Assembly (NCBI GenBank): GCA_016196035.1
Contig: JACPYM010000109.1
Span: 23,662-87,661, forward strand
Reading direction: 5' to 3'
Length of the DNA: 64,000 nt
Origin: Acidobacteriota bacterium
GTDB taxonomy: Bacteria > Acidobacteriota > Blastocatellia > RBC074
Below the pieces are notes generated by a model. That model made no database searches. It saw nothing but the letters and a program-made list of their open reading frames with translations, and was not told the DNA's origin. Of this stretch, positions 31,262-40,263 are shown piece after piece. Numbering within the stretch: position 1 is the stretch's first letter; each line of letters starts with the position of its first letter. The position numbers were made by a program, and so were the translations under genes.

Positions 31262-33658
31262 TCACTCCTTGCCCTTCTTCAACCGCCGCCACAACCACCA
31301 CGCCGCTAATAACGGCCACGTCAGCGCCACGCCGCCCATCCCTAAAGAACCGTACAGCATCTGCTGCAATTCAGTCATGGCGCGGTCATTGATCAGATAC
31401 GTCCACGTTGCAGAGGGGCCGCGCAAGCCCGCGTCGTCCAAGTTGATGCCGTCTGGCGTAATCTCGACTGTCACAAACGTCTCGACGATGCGGGTTTCGA
31501 TCTGTTCGCGCAGTTGGCGGAAGGCGTCGGTGATGTGGTTGCGAAACTCGACCAGCGGGTCTTGGCGTCCGAGGCCGACGAGGTGAACCCATTCACGCAG
31601 GTCGTTGACCAGGGCCAGATGTACGGCCCAGGCTTGATCGAGGTGGTACAGGGTGATCTGGCGTTCGGCTTCTTGTAAGGTCGCGGGGCTGACGCGGGTA
31701 AGCAGTTCGGCGTAACGTTCGGGCAGATGCGCGGCGCAAAGCTGCAATTCAGCCGTGCCGGTCAGGATGTTCATGCGCCAGTCTTGCAGGGTGCGGCGTT
31801 GCGCTTCGACGAGGTGGGAGTAATGCCAGAGGGTTTTGCGAATCTCGAAGTTTTGCCCTTCGACGATGCGTTGGACGCGTTCGACTTCGGCGCGGATGGC
31901 TGGGTGTTCGAGCGGTGCGGCCTGGGGCGCAGGCATGAATTTCGGCGGGATCAGCCGCTCAATGCCGAAGCGCACGAGTAAGGTGTCTTCCAGGCTGACG
32001 AAAAACCGCGAGGTGCCGGGGTCGCCTTGGCGTCCGGCGCGTCCGCGCAATTGATCGTCAATGCGGCGGCTCTCGTTGCGGTTGGTGCCGATGACGTAAA
32101 GGCCACCGGCGGCGACGACGCGGGCGCGGTCTTCTTCGTGCGGGCCGCCCAGGCGGATGTCGGTGCCGCGTCCGGCCATGTTGGTCGAGATGGTGACTGC
32201 GCTGGCGGCCCCGGCGCGGGCGATGATGGCGGCTTCGGCTTCGTCGTTTTTGGCGTTGAGCACTTGGCAAGGGGTGGCGGCGGCGGCCAGGCGCGCGGCA
32301 AGCAGTTCGGATTCCTTTACGCTTTGAGTGCCGACCAGCACGGGGCGACCGGTTTGATGGGCGTGTCGGATTTCAGCAAACAGCGCCTGATATTTCGCTT
32401 CTTTGTGCGTGAAGATCAGATCGGGCTGATCAATGCGCTGGCAAGGGCGATTGGGTGGAATCGGGACGACTTTTAGTTTGTAGAACATTTCCAACTCTTC
32501 GGCGGCAGGTTGCGCGGTGGCGGTCATGCCGCTGAGTTTGGGGTAGCGCGCGAGGAAATGTTGCAGCGTGATCGAACCGTAAAGCCGTCCGCCGGGTTGT
32601 ATCGGCAAACCTTCTTTGGCTTCGAGCGCCGCTTGTAAGCCGTCGGGCCAGCGGCGATTGGCGACAACACGCCCGGTGAATTCGTCCACCAGTTCGAGGC
32701 GCTGGTCGCGCACGATGTAATCAATGTCGCGCCGCACCAGCACAAACGCGTGCAAGGCTTGTTGAATTTCGGTCAACAACAATCCATTGTCGGCGCTGTG
32801 CAGATTGCCGCATTGCAAGGCGGCTTCGAGCCGTTCAACGCCGCGCTCGGTCAGCGAGACGTTGCGTTTGTTTTCATCCGTTTCCCAATCTTGATCGGCC
32901 TGCAATGCGCGCACGGCCTCGGCGATACGATACGGGCTGGTTTCCGAAGCCGGACTCTCGCCCGCAATGACCAGCGGCACGCGCGCTTCGTCAATCAGCA
33001 GCGAATCGGCTTCGTCCACGATGGCGTAATGAAACGGGCGGTGTGCAATTTCTTCCGGCGTGCGGCAGAGATACATACGCAAAAAGTCGAAGCCCGCTTC
33101 ATTGGCCGTGGCGTAAGTCACATCCGCCGCATACGCCGCGCGCCGTTCAGCATTGCTCATGCCCGCTTGAATGGCGGCGACGCGCAGGCCGAAGAATTCA
33201 TAGACCGGCCCCATCCACGCCGCATCGCGCCGCGCCAAATAATCGTTGAAGGTCAACACGTGCACGCCGCGTCCGCCTAGCGCCTGTAAACAGGCGGGCA
33301 AGACCGCCGCCAGCGTTTTGCCTTCGCCGGTTTGCAATTCGACGAGTTTGCCGCGCTGCAAGGCGAGGGCGGCGAGCACTTGTACGTCAAAGGGGCGCAT
33401 GTTCAGTAAGCGCTGTGCGACTTCACGAGCCAGGGCGAAGGTCTCGATTAGCAATTCGTCAAGCGTTGTGCCTTGTTGGGCGCGTGCTTTCAACGCGGCA
33501 GCCTGTGTGCGCAGCTTGTCGTCAGTGGCGTTGGCGAGGCTTGCGCCGTGTTGGTTGATGGCGGCGAGGAGTGGTTGATACAACGCCAAGTCGTCTTCGA
33601 TAGCGCCGCCACCACGCCAGCGGCGTAAGCGATTGGCCCAGGTTGTTTTGGTGCTCAT
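31262..33658 (-). CDS. Accessory SecA-like ATPase with C-terminal membrane segment
   Basis: Protein-translocation motor homologue. DEAD motor motifs are intact: LQTGEGKTLAAVLPA (Walker A), VDEADSLLIDEARVPL (Walker B), VLVGTQSVKESE and RRIDDQLRGRAGRQGDPG. At 798 residues from the ATG at 33658 it is shorter than housekeeping SecA and lacks the C-terminal zinc-binding tail. Instead it ends in a hydrophobic stretch (LGMGGVALTWPLLAAWWLW) followed by basic residues, which looks like a membrane anchor. I infer a second, SecA2-type translocase with a special substrate. No obvious substrate gene is adjacent. An inverted repeat lies in its upstream region. Confidence 0.85.
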   Translation of the reverse strand: MSTKTTWANRLRRWRGGGAIEDDLALYQPLLAAINQHGASLANATDDKLRTQAAALKARAQQGTTLDELLIETFALAREVAQRLLNMRPFDVQVLAALALQRGKLVELQTGEGKTLAAVLPACLQALGGRGVHVLTFNDYLARRDAAWMGPVYEFFGLRVAAIQAGMSNAERRAAYAADVTYATANEAGFDFLRMYLCRTPEEIAHRPFHYAIVDEADSLLIDEARVPLVIAGESPASETSPYRIAEAVRALQADQDWETDENKRNVSLTERGVERLEAALQCGNLHSADNGLLLTEIQQALHAFVLVRRDIDYIVRDQRLELVDEFTGRVVANRRWPDGLQAALEAKEGLPIQPGGRLYGSITLQHFLARYPKLSGMTATAQPAAEELEMFYKLKVVPIPPNRPCQRIDQPDLIFTHKEAKYQALFAEIRHAHQTGRPVLVGTQSVKESELLAARLAAAATPCQVLNAKNDEAEAAIIARAGAASAVTISTNMAGRGTDIRLGGPHEEDRARVVAAGGLYVIGTNRNESRRIDDQLRGRAGRQGDPGTSRFFVSLEDTLLVRFGIERLIPPKFMPAPQAAPLEHPAIRAEVERVQRIVEGQNFEIRKTLWHYSHLVEAQRRTLQDWRMNILTGTAELQLCAAHLPERYAELLTRVSPATLQEAERQITLYHLDQAWAVHLALVNDLREWVHLVGLGRQDPLVEFRNHITDAFRQLREQIETRIVETFVTVEITPDGINLDDAGLRGPSATWTYLINDRAMTELQQMLYGSLGMGGVALTWPLLAAWWLWRRLKKGKE

Positions 33659-33711
33659 TGTGATGCTGTTGATGAAACCACGAAGCAACGAAGAAAACGA
33701 AGCGAGAGTGC

Positions 33712-33740
33712 AGCGTTCCGCAAACTTCTTGCGGAACGCT
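33712..33740. repeat. 12-bp hairpin between divergent genes
   Basis: AGCGTTCCGCAA (33712-33723) pairs with TTGCGGAACGCT (33729-33740), loop of 5. Situated in the 370-base gap between the divergent secA-like and methyltransferase genes; the rest of the gap shows nothing else I can name. Confidence 0.7.
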
Positions 33741-34026
33741 TCGTGCGCTTCGAGGCTGCGTGGTCAGGGTGATGTTCAAGCTGCCAGCAGTCTTCCCGAA
33801 ACAGGAGTCAGGCATCAGGCATCGGGAGTCAGTGTATGATGCCGGGCGCAGCACCGCGAACGTTGCAAACCAGCAATGATACGCAGCCTGCTTCAATCAG
33901 GTTGCGCAGGCAAGTGGTAGAGGCGCGGACGATCAACTTGTTTGGGCGCGGCCAGCATCCATCGCGCTGATTTGCGGCGTAGTCGTAAGCGCAAAATACA
34001 ACCGCAACTAAGAACAGGAAACGCTG

Positions 34027-34887
34027 ATGAGACAGGATTACAGCCGCACCGCCGAAGGCATGGCCGTGCTGCGCGCCTTGGAACAGCATCAACCGGCGGC
34101 ACGACGCATACTCAACGATCCCTACGCCAAAGAGTTCATCTTCAATCCGGCCTTTCGCTTCTTGGCCTTGGTGCCCTGGCACGCGCGCGGCGTCTCGTTC
34201 GCGCTGCAATTTTGGGCGCCCGGCGGGCAGGAGTTCCTGACGATTCGCGCGCGTCTGGTGGATGAATTGGCCGTTGAACAGGTGGCGCAAGGCATCAACC
34301 AAATTGTCTTGCTGGGCGCGGGTTTTGACACGCTGGCGTGGCGGCAGCGCGAGGCATTGCGCCAGGTGACAATTTATGAAGTTGACCATCCGGCCACGCA
34401 ACGCGCCAAACGCCGCGTCAGCGAACGCATCGGCCAGCCCGGCAATTTGCGTTTTGTGGCGGTGGATTTTGAGCGCGATGATTTTGTCGCCAAGCTGCGC
34501 GAAGCCGGCTTCGACGCCACGCGCCCTGCGTTCATCATCTGGGTCGGCGTTTCGTATTACCTGACCGCAAAAGCTGTCGCTGACACGTTGCAGCGCATCG
34601 CGACGATCAGTCAGCCGGGGACGAAACTGGTCTGGGATTACATGCTGGCCGAAGTGGTGGACGGCACTTCGCACAACCTGGAAGCGCTCGACAAAGCGCG
34701 GCGCGCAGCCCGCCTGGGTGAACCCTGGCTGTTCGGCCTCGAGCCTGCCAAGTTCGGAGAGTACGTGGCGCAATTTGGTTTGAAGCTGCTGCACGATTAC
34801 GAATCGGCGGAATTGCGCGCGCGGTATTGTCCGCAACGCCAAATGCCGATGAATTATGTGCGGATTGCGGTATGTGAATCAGCCTAG
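34027..34887 (+). CDS. SAM-dependent methyltransferase (PPM/LCMT-like)
   Basis: Class I methyltransferase of the leucine-carboxyl-methyltransferase-like family. SAM-binding motif I is IVLLGAGFDTLAWR (about residues 98-111) with EVDHPATQRAKRR as the following acidic loop and VAVDFERDD as motif II. The family's N-terminal RTAEGMAVLRALE and NDPYAKEFI segments are present. The substrate is unknown; relatives act on polyketide or small-molecule carboxylates. Typical length (286 aa). It is the last GC-rich gene before the AT-richer defence-like operon. Confidence 0.87.
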   Translation: MRQDYSRTAEGMAVLRALEQHQPAARRILNDPYAKEFIFNPAFRFLALVPWHARGVSFALQFWAPGGQEFLTIRARLVDELAVEQVAQGINQIVLLGAGFDTLAWRQREALRQVTIYEVDHPATQRAKRRVSERIGQPGNLRFVAVDFERDDFVAKLREAGFDATRPAFIIWVGVSYYLTAKAVADTLQRIATISQPGTKLVWDYMLAEVVDGTSHNLEALDKARRAARLGEPWLFGLEPAKFGEYVAQFGLKLLHDYESAELRARYCPQRQMPMNYVRIAVCESA

Positions 34888-34928
34888 CCCAAAACTGCCA
34901 TAGTATTTTTTTTGCGTTGAAACTTGCC

Positions 34929-34957
34929 TTGAGTAGATTTTGGCTTGATGCTATAAA
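34929..34957 (+). promoter_or_regulatory. Candidate sigma-70 promoter of the methylase/GHKL/receiver/HNH operon
   Basis: TTGAGT (34929-34934), exact 17-base spacer, TATAAA (34952-34957), about 59 bases before the first start codon, in an AT-rich gap directly upstream of the operon. Confidence 0.55.
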
Positions 34958-35015
34958 CTCTCAGCCAGCAGCAATTAACTGCCGTACTTTTTTGTCCATA
35001 TAAGGAGTGAGTCTT

Positions 35016-36737
35016 TTGGTTGAAACAGCCCCAAAGAGTCTGGGATCAATCTACACACCATCTGATTTTGCCAAGTTGCTCACGGACTGGGCCGTGCAAA
35101 AGAAACACTATCAAGTTTTAGATGTAGGTGTTGGCGAAGGTGTTTTTACCTTTGCGGCACATCGTCGCCTGATGCAACTAGGTGCCTCTTCTTTTGCCGC
35201 ACAAAAACAAGTGCATGGAGCCGAGATTGACAGGCCAACATTTGAGAGATTTCTGAGGCTAAGTTCGGAAGCGAAGCTCTCTTTCCCTAACGTTCGCTCT
35301 GCCGACTATTTCAAGATAGATTTCCCAATGGTGGGGGCTGTAATCGGAAACCCTCCTTACGTGCGTCGTGCCTGTATTGACGATGTTGAAGACATTCGAG
35401 AAGTGATTTTTCAGCAGGCTGGATCGCCGCAGCTAAGCGGCCTTTCGCGATTGGCGGACCTTTATGTTTATTTTCTTTTGCGGGCTGCCACTCAACTAAA
35501 GCCGGGAGGCCGGCTAGCGGTCATTACGGCGGACTCTTGGTTGAACGCTCGCTATGGCACTGTGCTGAAAGATTATCTGAAGGAAAACTTCAAGATTGAA
35601 TGCTTGATGAGTTTTGACCGGCATATCTTTGCCGCAGAAGTGAAACCTGTACTGCTCTTTGCTACGAAAAAAGAGGCTTCGCACCCGAAAACAGAGCCAA
35701 TTCGCTTTATACGTGTTAAAAATGGACTTCCGGCTTCTCAAGTATTACGTGTTGTTGAGCAGCCACAAATAGGCTTGTCCGACGTGTTCGTTTCTCCGAT
35801 TAAACATGGCGAGTTGGAAGTCAAAAATCCTTGGGGTATGTATCTGAAAGCCCCCCAACTGTGTGATGAGTTGGCGGCTCACCAACTCATGTCGCCGCTC
35901 TCCAAATTAGGCAAGACTGGTATCGGTATTCAGACACTAGCCAAAGAATTTTTTGTCCTTTCGCCAGACCGGGTGCAAGAATTAGGGGTCGAACCTGAAT
36001 TTCTGGTACCACTCGCCCAATCTTCACGCTACCACAGTACTCCTTGCATCGAGCCTGACAGTAGCCCGCTTAGCTATCTGTTTTACTGTGCGAGAAGCAA
36101 AGCTAAGTTGGTAGGAACGTCCGCACTCAGTTACATCAAGCGAGGTGAAAAGGCGGTTGTGCCTGTCCGAGGTAAAGGTAAAACTGTTATTGGTTATCAC
36201 CTGAAAGAGCGGATCAAACGCGCCTGCCGCCCACGCTGGTATGATCTGCGCTCGTCTTTGGAACAACGCGAACGCGCTGAGATACTGATTCCGCGTTTGA
36301 TTAACCGAAAGTATCAGGTTGTGTGGAATCGCGCCCGGTTTGTGCATGGTGAACTCTTCATCGGTTTTACACCTCATAGGGAGCAAGGGATTGCACCTGA
36401 AGTCTACTTAGCAGTTCTGACCAGTTCTCTGACAGAGTTCTTGCTGCGGGCCACTGCTCAGCTTTATGGTGGCGGTACTTACAATGTCAGTCCTGGCAAA
36501 ATTGGCGACTTGCCTGTTCCAGACGTGACAAGATTTACTCAATTACAGCGTGAGACCATCAAGGATGCATATCTTACTTACCTGTCGGATAAGCGGCACA
36601 ACCGAGAACACCTTGATCGCACATTGTTCGACATCTTGGGATTTTCCTCTGACACTAACCAAGGATTGAAAAGTGCTCTTCAAGATTTGATTGCACTTGG
36701 GCAATCGCCCAAACGCTCAGTCAAAGCAGAAAGTTGA
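35016..36737 (+). CDS. N6-adenine DNA methyltransferase (Eco57I/TaqI type)
   Basis: Modifies adenine in DNA. Signs: GSIYTPSDFAKLLTDW (N-terminal YTP motif of this class), SAM motif I VLDVGVGEGVFTFA, catalytic motif IV VIGNPPYV (about residues 113-120), then KPGGRLAVITADSWLN. The C-terminal half (about 270-570) contains a TaqI-like specificity region with YGGGTYNVSPGKIGDLPVP. No nuclease motif is visible in this chain. TTG at 35016 has AAGGAG 8 bases upstream and is preferred to a GTG inside that site. First gene of a four-gene unit; it may mark self DNA against the downstream HNH nuclease. Confidence 0.88.
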   Translation: MVETAPKSLGSIYTPSDFAKLLTDWAVQKKHYQVLDVGVGEGVFTFAAHRRLMQLGASSFAAQKQVHGAEIDRPTFERFLRLSSEAKLSFPNVRSADYFKIDFPMVGAVIGNPPYVRRACIDDVEDIREVIFQQAGSPQLSGLSRLADLYVYFLLRAATQLKPGGRLAVITADSWLNARYGTVLKDYLKENFKIECLMSFDRHIFAAEVKPVLLFATKKEASHPKTEPIRFIRVKNGLPASQVLRVVEQPQIGLSDVFVSPIKHGELEVKNPWGMYLKAPQLCDELAAHQLMSPLSKLGKTGIGIQTLAKEFFVLSPDRVQELGVEPEFLVPLAQSSRYHSTPCIEPDSSPLSYLFYCARSKAKLVGTSALSYIKRGEKAVVPVRGKGKTVIGYHLKERIKRACRPRWYDLRSSLEQRERAEILIPRLINRKYQVVWNRARFVHGELFIGFTPHREQGIAPEVYLAVLTSSLTEFLLRATAQLYGGGTYNVSPGKIGDLPVPDVTRFTQLQRETIKDAYLTYLSDKRHNREHLDRTLFDILGFSSDTNQGLKSALQDLIALGQSPKRSVKAES

Positions 36738-36768
36738 TTGACTGAATCTCGCGGCGTGAGTCATTGCC

Positions 36769-38949
36769 ATGACCAAAACCTTCTCTATTGACGCCCGCAC
36801 CATCCTAACGCTTGGCCGGGACAGCATCAAAGATCACACTACCGCACTGGTCGAGCTGGTCAAGAACAGCTACGACGCTGATGCCACTAAGGTCGAAGTC
36901 GGGATTTTCTCGAATGTGGAAGAACCATACATTCGTGTTGCTGACAACGGCTGTGGGATGACTGAGCAAGAGATTGACACCCGCTGGTTAAGAATTGGCT
37001 ATTCGGAGAAGGTGGAAGAACGTATCAGTTCGCGCAATCGTCGCCGCACTGGCGAAAAAGGCATCGGGAGAATTTCAGCCGACCGGTTAGGCGCTGTCCT
37101 GGAGTTACGGACGCGAGTCGAAAGCGGAGTCTTTGGCCTCAGCGTGGATTGGCGGCATTTCGATGTACGAGGAAAAAATCTAGCTGAAGTGCCGGTTGAG
37201 ATATTGACCGATTCTGCCCCCCGGTTGCCAAGATCAATAGACGGTAATGATGCACAGACCGGCACAGAATTGATTATTAAAGAGCTTCGGCAGAGTTGGA
37301 CGAAACCGGAACTTGAAGACCTGCATCGTGAACTCTCGTTGCTCACCTCGCCATTCAAACAGGCAAGCGACTTCCATATCAAGCTCGATAATGACATTGA
37401 TATTGCGTTGAGCGGGGGAATCAGTTCAAAGATATACGAAACCGCTGTCATAACGCTGGAGGTTTCTTTTAATGGCGAGCAAAGTCTGAAATATCATTTC
37501 ACCGATCGCATAAACGGCGCCAAAGTCAGAAGACCACAACAGACGATAACTTGGCGAGAATTGATTTATAGGCCAACACAAAAGGACCAAAGGAAGCCAA
37601 ATTGTGGCCCAGTTTCTATGAAGCTGATGTTTTTTCCTCGTAAGGAAGAGACTATCGAAGGATCAGAATTTAGTCTTTCAGACCTCAGGCAGTTTATGGA
37701 GAGTAATGCTGGGGTAAGTGTCTATCGCGATCACATCCGCGTTAAGCCCTATGGGAACCCAAAGGAAGGTGAAGGAGACTGGCTCGGACTTGGTAAACGA
37801 CTGGCGCGAAACCCTGCCGGGGCTGGTCGAGCGACATTCCGAATTTCACCAAACCAGTTAGTTGGTGCAGTCTTTATTAGCCGCGACCGCAACCACCTCT
37901 TGACCGATAGCTCGTCGCGTGAGGGTTTAGTTCACGGCGAGGCATTTAGCGACCTGAAAGCGTTAGCGTTAGGTTGTGTCCAATTACTTGAAACCCATTA
38001 TCACAAGAGATTTACCGAAGAGAAGGCTACAGCCAGAAAAGGCGTTAGCCCCGCTGAGGAGACACGAGAACTCAAACGCGAACTAAATTTTCTAAAAAAA
38101 GACCTGCGCTCAATTGCCCCAATGATGGCGCAAATGTCTGAAGAAGCCGTCGAACGCGTGTTGGAACGTGTCGAATCAGTGACAACGCGAATCCAAGGGA
38201 CGCAAAAATCGCTTGCTGAACTCCAATCCCAAACGACCATTTACCGGGGACTGGCAACTATTGGAATTGCTGCCACCGTTTTTGGGCATGAAACGCAAAC
38301 GTCTATTGCCGGTTTTGACGGAGCAGCACATGTCAGTTACGACCTGTTGATGCAAACCCCGCCGCGAATGAGCGACGCCGTCGAACAGTTAGAAGTGGCG
38401 TTGGAATATGCTAGTAAAGTTTCGGCTTGGGGTAAATTCGCGCTAGCAAGAATTAAGCGAGAGAAAAGGCGGCGAGCGACTATCAACGTGGAACAGTTGG
38501 TCAAAAAGGTCATTGTCGAGTTGCAGCCTAATTTGGATGCGTTGGATATTGAAACCGAGATTGTAGCGCAACCTGTCGAGGCGAAGACCGTCGCGATGGA
38601 TATTGAAGCTGTGCTAATCAATTTGCTTACGAACGCCTATACCTTTTGCCAGCAAGGTAACGGCCACAGAAGAATCCGCGTTGATGTTGGGCCGAAGGTT
38701 GAGGATGGGCAGCAAGGATTTGAGATCGTGGTGGCTGACTCTGGCCCAGGAGTCGCCAAAGAGTTTCGTGATCGAATTTGGACCCCATTGTTCACCACGA
38801 AAACTGATGCTGACGGTAATCAGGTTGGGACAGGCCTGGGTTTGGCCATCGTCCAATCTGTCGTGAACGACCTGAAAGGCAGCCGCAAGGTTGATACCGA
38901 CCCGGATTTGAAAGGGGCGCGAGTTACCGTTTGGTTGCCAAGCCTGTGA
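36769..38949 (+). CDS. Tandem GHKL ATPase: MORC/Hsp90-like N-domain plus histidine-kinase-like C-domain
   Basis: 726 residues. The N-terminal GHKL module shows ELVKNSYDADA (29-39), ADNGCGMT (58-65) and GEKGIGR (95-101), which fits MORC/Hsp90/MutL-type ATPases. A long middle region and a coiled coil (about 425-495, ELKRELNFLKKDLRSI) follow. Then comes a histidine-kinase-like core with a candidate phospho-His in FGHETQ (about 508), N-box LINLLTNAYTF (about 616), DSGPGV and GTGLGLAIV (about 687). No membrane segment is visible. It starts 31 bases after the methylase; the receiver gene follows in 7 bases. It probably senses a DNA-related signal and acts on the receiver. I know no named system with this architecture. 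Confidence 0.85.
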   Translation: MTKTFSIDARTILTLGRDSIKDHTTALVELVKNSYDADATKVEVGIFSNVEEPYIRVADNGCGMTEQEIDTRWLRIGYSEKVEERISSRNRRRTGEKGIGRISADRLGAVLELRTRVESGVFGLSVDWRHFDVRGKNLAEVPVEILTDSAPRLPRSIDGNDAQTGTELIIKELRQSWTKPELEDLHRELSLLTSPFKQASDFHIKLDNDIDIALSGGISSKIYETAVITLEVSFNGEQSLKYHFTDRINGAKVRRPQQTITWRELIYRPTQKDQRKPNCGPVSMKLMFFPRKEETIEGSEFSLSDLRQFMESNAGVSVYRDHIRVKPYGNPKEGEGDWLGLGKRLARNPAGAGRATFRISPNQLVGAVFISRDRNHLLTDSSSREGLVHGEAFSDLKALALGCVQLLETHYHKRFTEEKATARKGVSPAEETRELKRELNFLKKDLRSIAPMMAQMSEEAVERVLERVESVTTRIQGTQKSLAELQSQTTIYRGLATIGIAATVFGHETQTSIAGFDGAAHVSYDLLMQTPPRMSDAVEQLEVALEYASKVSAWGKFALARIKREKRRRATINVEQLVKKVIVELQPNLDALDIETEIVAQPVEAKTVAMDIEAVLINLLTNAYTFCQQGNGHRRIRVDVGPKVEDGQQGFEIVVADSGPGVAKEFRDRIWTPLFTTKTDADGNQVGTGLGLAIVQSVVNDLKGSRKVDTDPDLKGARVTVWLPSL

Positions 38950-38956
38950 GGAAGCT

Positions 38957-39613
38957 ATGCCAGCTATTGGAATTATTGATGACCGCCGAAAACTGCGTCA
39001 CACATTGGTGCTGAAATTGAGCACTCAACTCCCTCCTGAATGGCAAGGCATTGAAGCTGACCCCCTCCCTGAGTTGAGTGCCTATCCAGGTTGGATCAGT
39101 GAGAATGAAATCTCAGCGTTGATTGTGGATGAGCGATTGCACGAGCAAGCCCCAGACAGCCATAGCCATGTCGGTTATAACGGTCACGACCTAGTTGACT
39201 TTCTGCGCAAGCGTTATACCTCCTTGCCAATTTTCATTATTACCTCGCACGATGATGACGCCCCTCTTCAACGAAGGTTCAAGGATGTAGAAGGAATCAT
39301 TGCGCGCGATGAGTTCAATCGGAATGCTCAAAAATATGTGCCGCGAATCACGCGCGCTAGTCAGCAGTATTTTGAAACCGTGCAGAAACAGTTAACAGAA
39401 TTATCAGCAGTGGCCTCAAAGATTGCTACAGGTAAGGCCACTAAAAAAGACAAGGATAGGGCAAAGGCGCTCCAGATTCATCTTCAGACCCCATTCACTG
39501 ACCAACCAGTAGACCGAAGTGAATGGCTCGGCAAAATGGAAGATGAGCTAAAGGAACTTGGCCATTTGAAAGAAGAAATTGAGAGTTTTTTGAAAAAGAA
39601 GAAAAAGCCATGA
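38957..39613 (+). CDS. Receiver-domain protein with lysine-rich coiled-coil tail
   Basis: Residues 1-125 form a response-regulator receiver: acidic pair D8/D9 in GIIDDRR, phospho-acceptor D58 in ALIVDERL and Thr96 in IFIITSHDD. The usual conserved lysine position appears to carry arginine (about residue 117). The remaining 90 residues are helical and end in KKKKKP, with no DNA-binding domain, so the output is probably protein-protein. A GAGGAAG site precedes the ATG. The stop overlaps the HNH start by 4 bases (ATGA). Likely partner of the preceding GHKL protein and controller of the HNH protein. Confidence 0.8.
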   Translation: MPAIGIIDDRRKLRHTLVLKLSTQLPPEWQGIEADPLPELSAYPGWISENEISALIVDERLHEQAPDSHSHVGYNGHDLVDFLRKRYTSLPIFIITSHDDDAPLQRRFKDVEGIIARDEFNRNAQKYVPRITRASQQYFETVQKQLTELSAVASKIATGKATKKDKDRAKALQIHLQTPFTDQPVDRSEWLGKMEDELKELGHLKEEIESFLKKKKKP

Positions 39614-40239
39614 AATGGAAACGCATCTCCAAGGAAAATACTCAGCAGCCTGCGAGCGGAACCTACAACGATTGGAAAGAATTCCTTGCCAATGAGGGGT
39701 TCAATCAATGTGTTTATTGCGCCATTCACGAAGCGGCTTTTGGCGGGCAGCGAAATTTTCACGTTGAGCATTACAGGCCAAAGTCTAAATTTGCCAGTTT
39801 GGTGAATGACATTTTCAACCTCTATTACGCCTGCGCGATCTGTAATGTATTTAAGAGTGATGATTGGCCGAGTGAACCTTGTGCAGATCATTCGTTAATT
39901 TTCTATCCCAACCCATCAGAAGTTGATTACGACACCCTGTTTGATATCGATCTCAATACAGGGCTAGTCAGTGGCAAGTTTGTCGTTTCGCGTTATTTGG
40001 TGGAGCAACTCCATTTGAATCGAGATCAGCTTGTACTTGAGCGCAGAACTTTTTTCATCTACGAACAGATCGGTCAAATGAGGGAAGCGTTGAGACAGCT
40101 AACGAATGAGTTGATGTTGATTGGGGATAGGGAGTCCATTCAATTTCTGGGGCGCATTGTGCATTCAATCGCGACTATTGATCAGCTTAAAGACACGGTG
40201 CGGGCCATTCGCCCTTATACATCGGATCAAACCCGATAA
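39610..40239 (+). CDS. HNH endonuclease (Septu PtuB / retron-HNH-like)
   Basis: 209 residues. Zinc ligands C34-x2-C37 (CVYC) and C75-x2-C78-N79 (CAICN) frame the core motif HVEHYRPKSKF (51-61), where His54 is the likely metal-binding histidine. This layout is characteristic of HNH proteins of the PtuB type that serve as effectors in anti-phage systems, but here the usual PtuA SMC-like ATPase is absent and a GHKL ATPase plus receiver stand in its place. The C-terminal 100 residues are helical. Last gene of the operon; it ends 24 bases before a convergent housekeeping gene. Confidence 0.85.
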   Translation: MKWKRISKENTQQPASGTYNDWKEFLANEGFNQCVYCAIHEAAFGGQRNFHVEHYRPKSKFASLVNDIFNLYYACAICNVFKSDDWPSEPCADHSLIFYPNPSEVDYDTLFDIDLNTGLVSGKFVVSRYLVEQLHLNRDQLVLERRTFFIYEQIGQMREALRQLTNELMLIGDRESIQFLGRIVHSIATIDQLKDTVRAIRPYTSDQTR

Positions 40240-40263
40240 CAGATTCGCGTTTGGATAAAGAAA

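Noticed and set aside
34888..35015. tRNA or attachment site at the edge of the AT-richer operon
   Set aside because: No tRNA-like cloverleaf and no direct repeat matching the other edge near 40240 could be found by eye.
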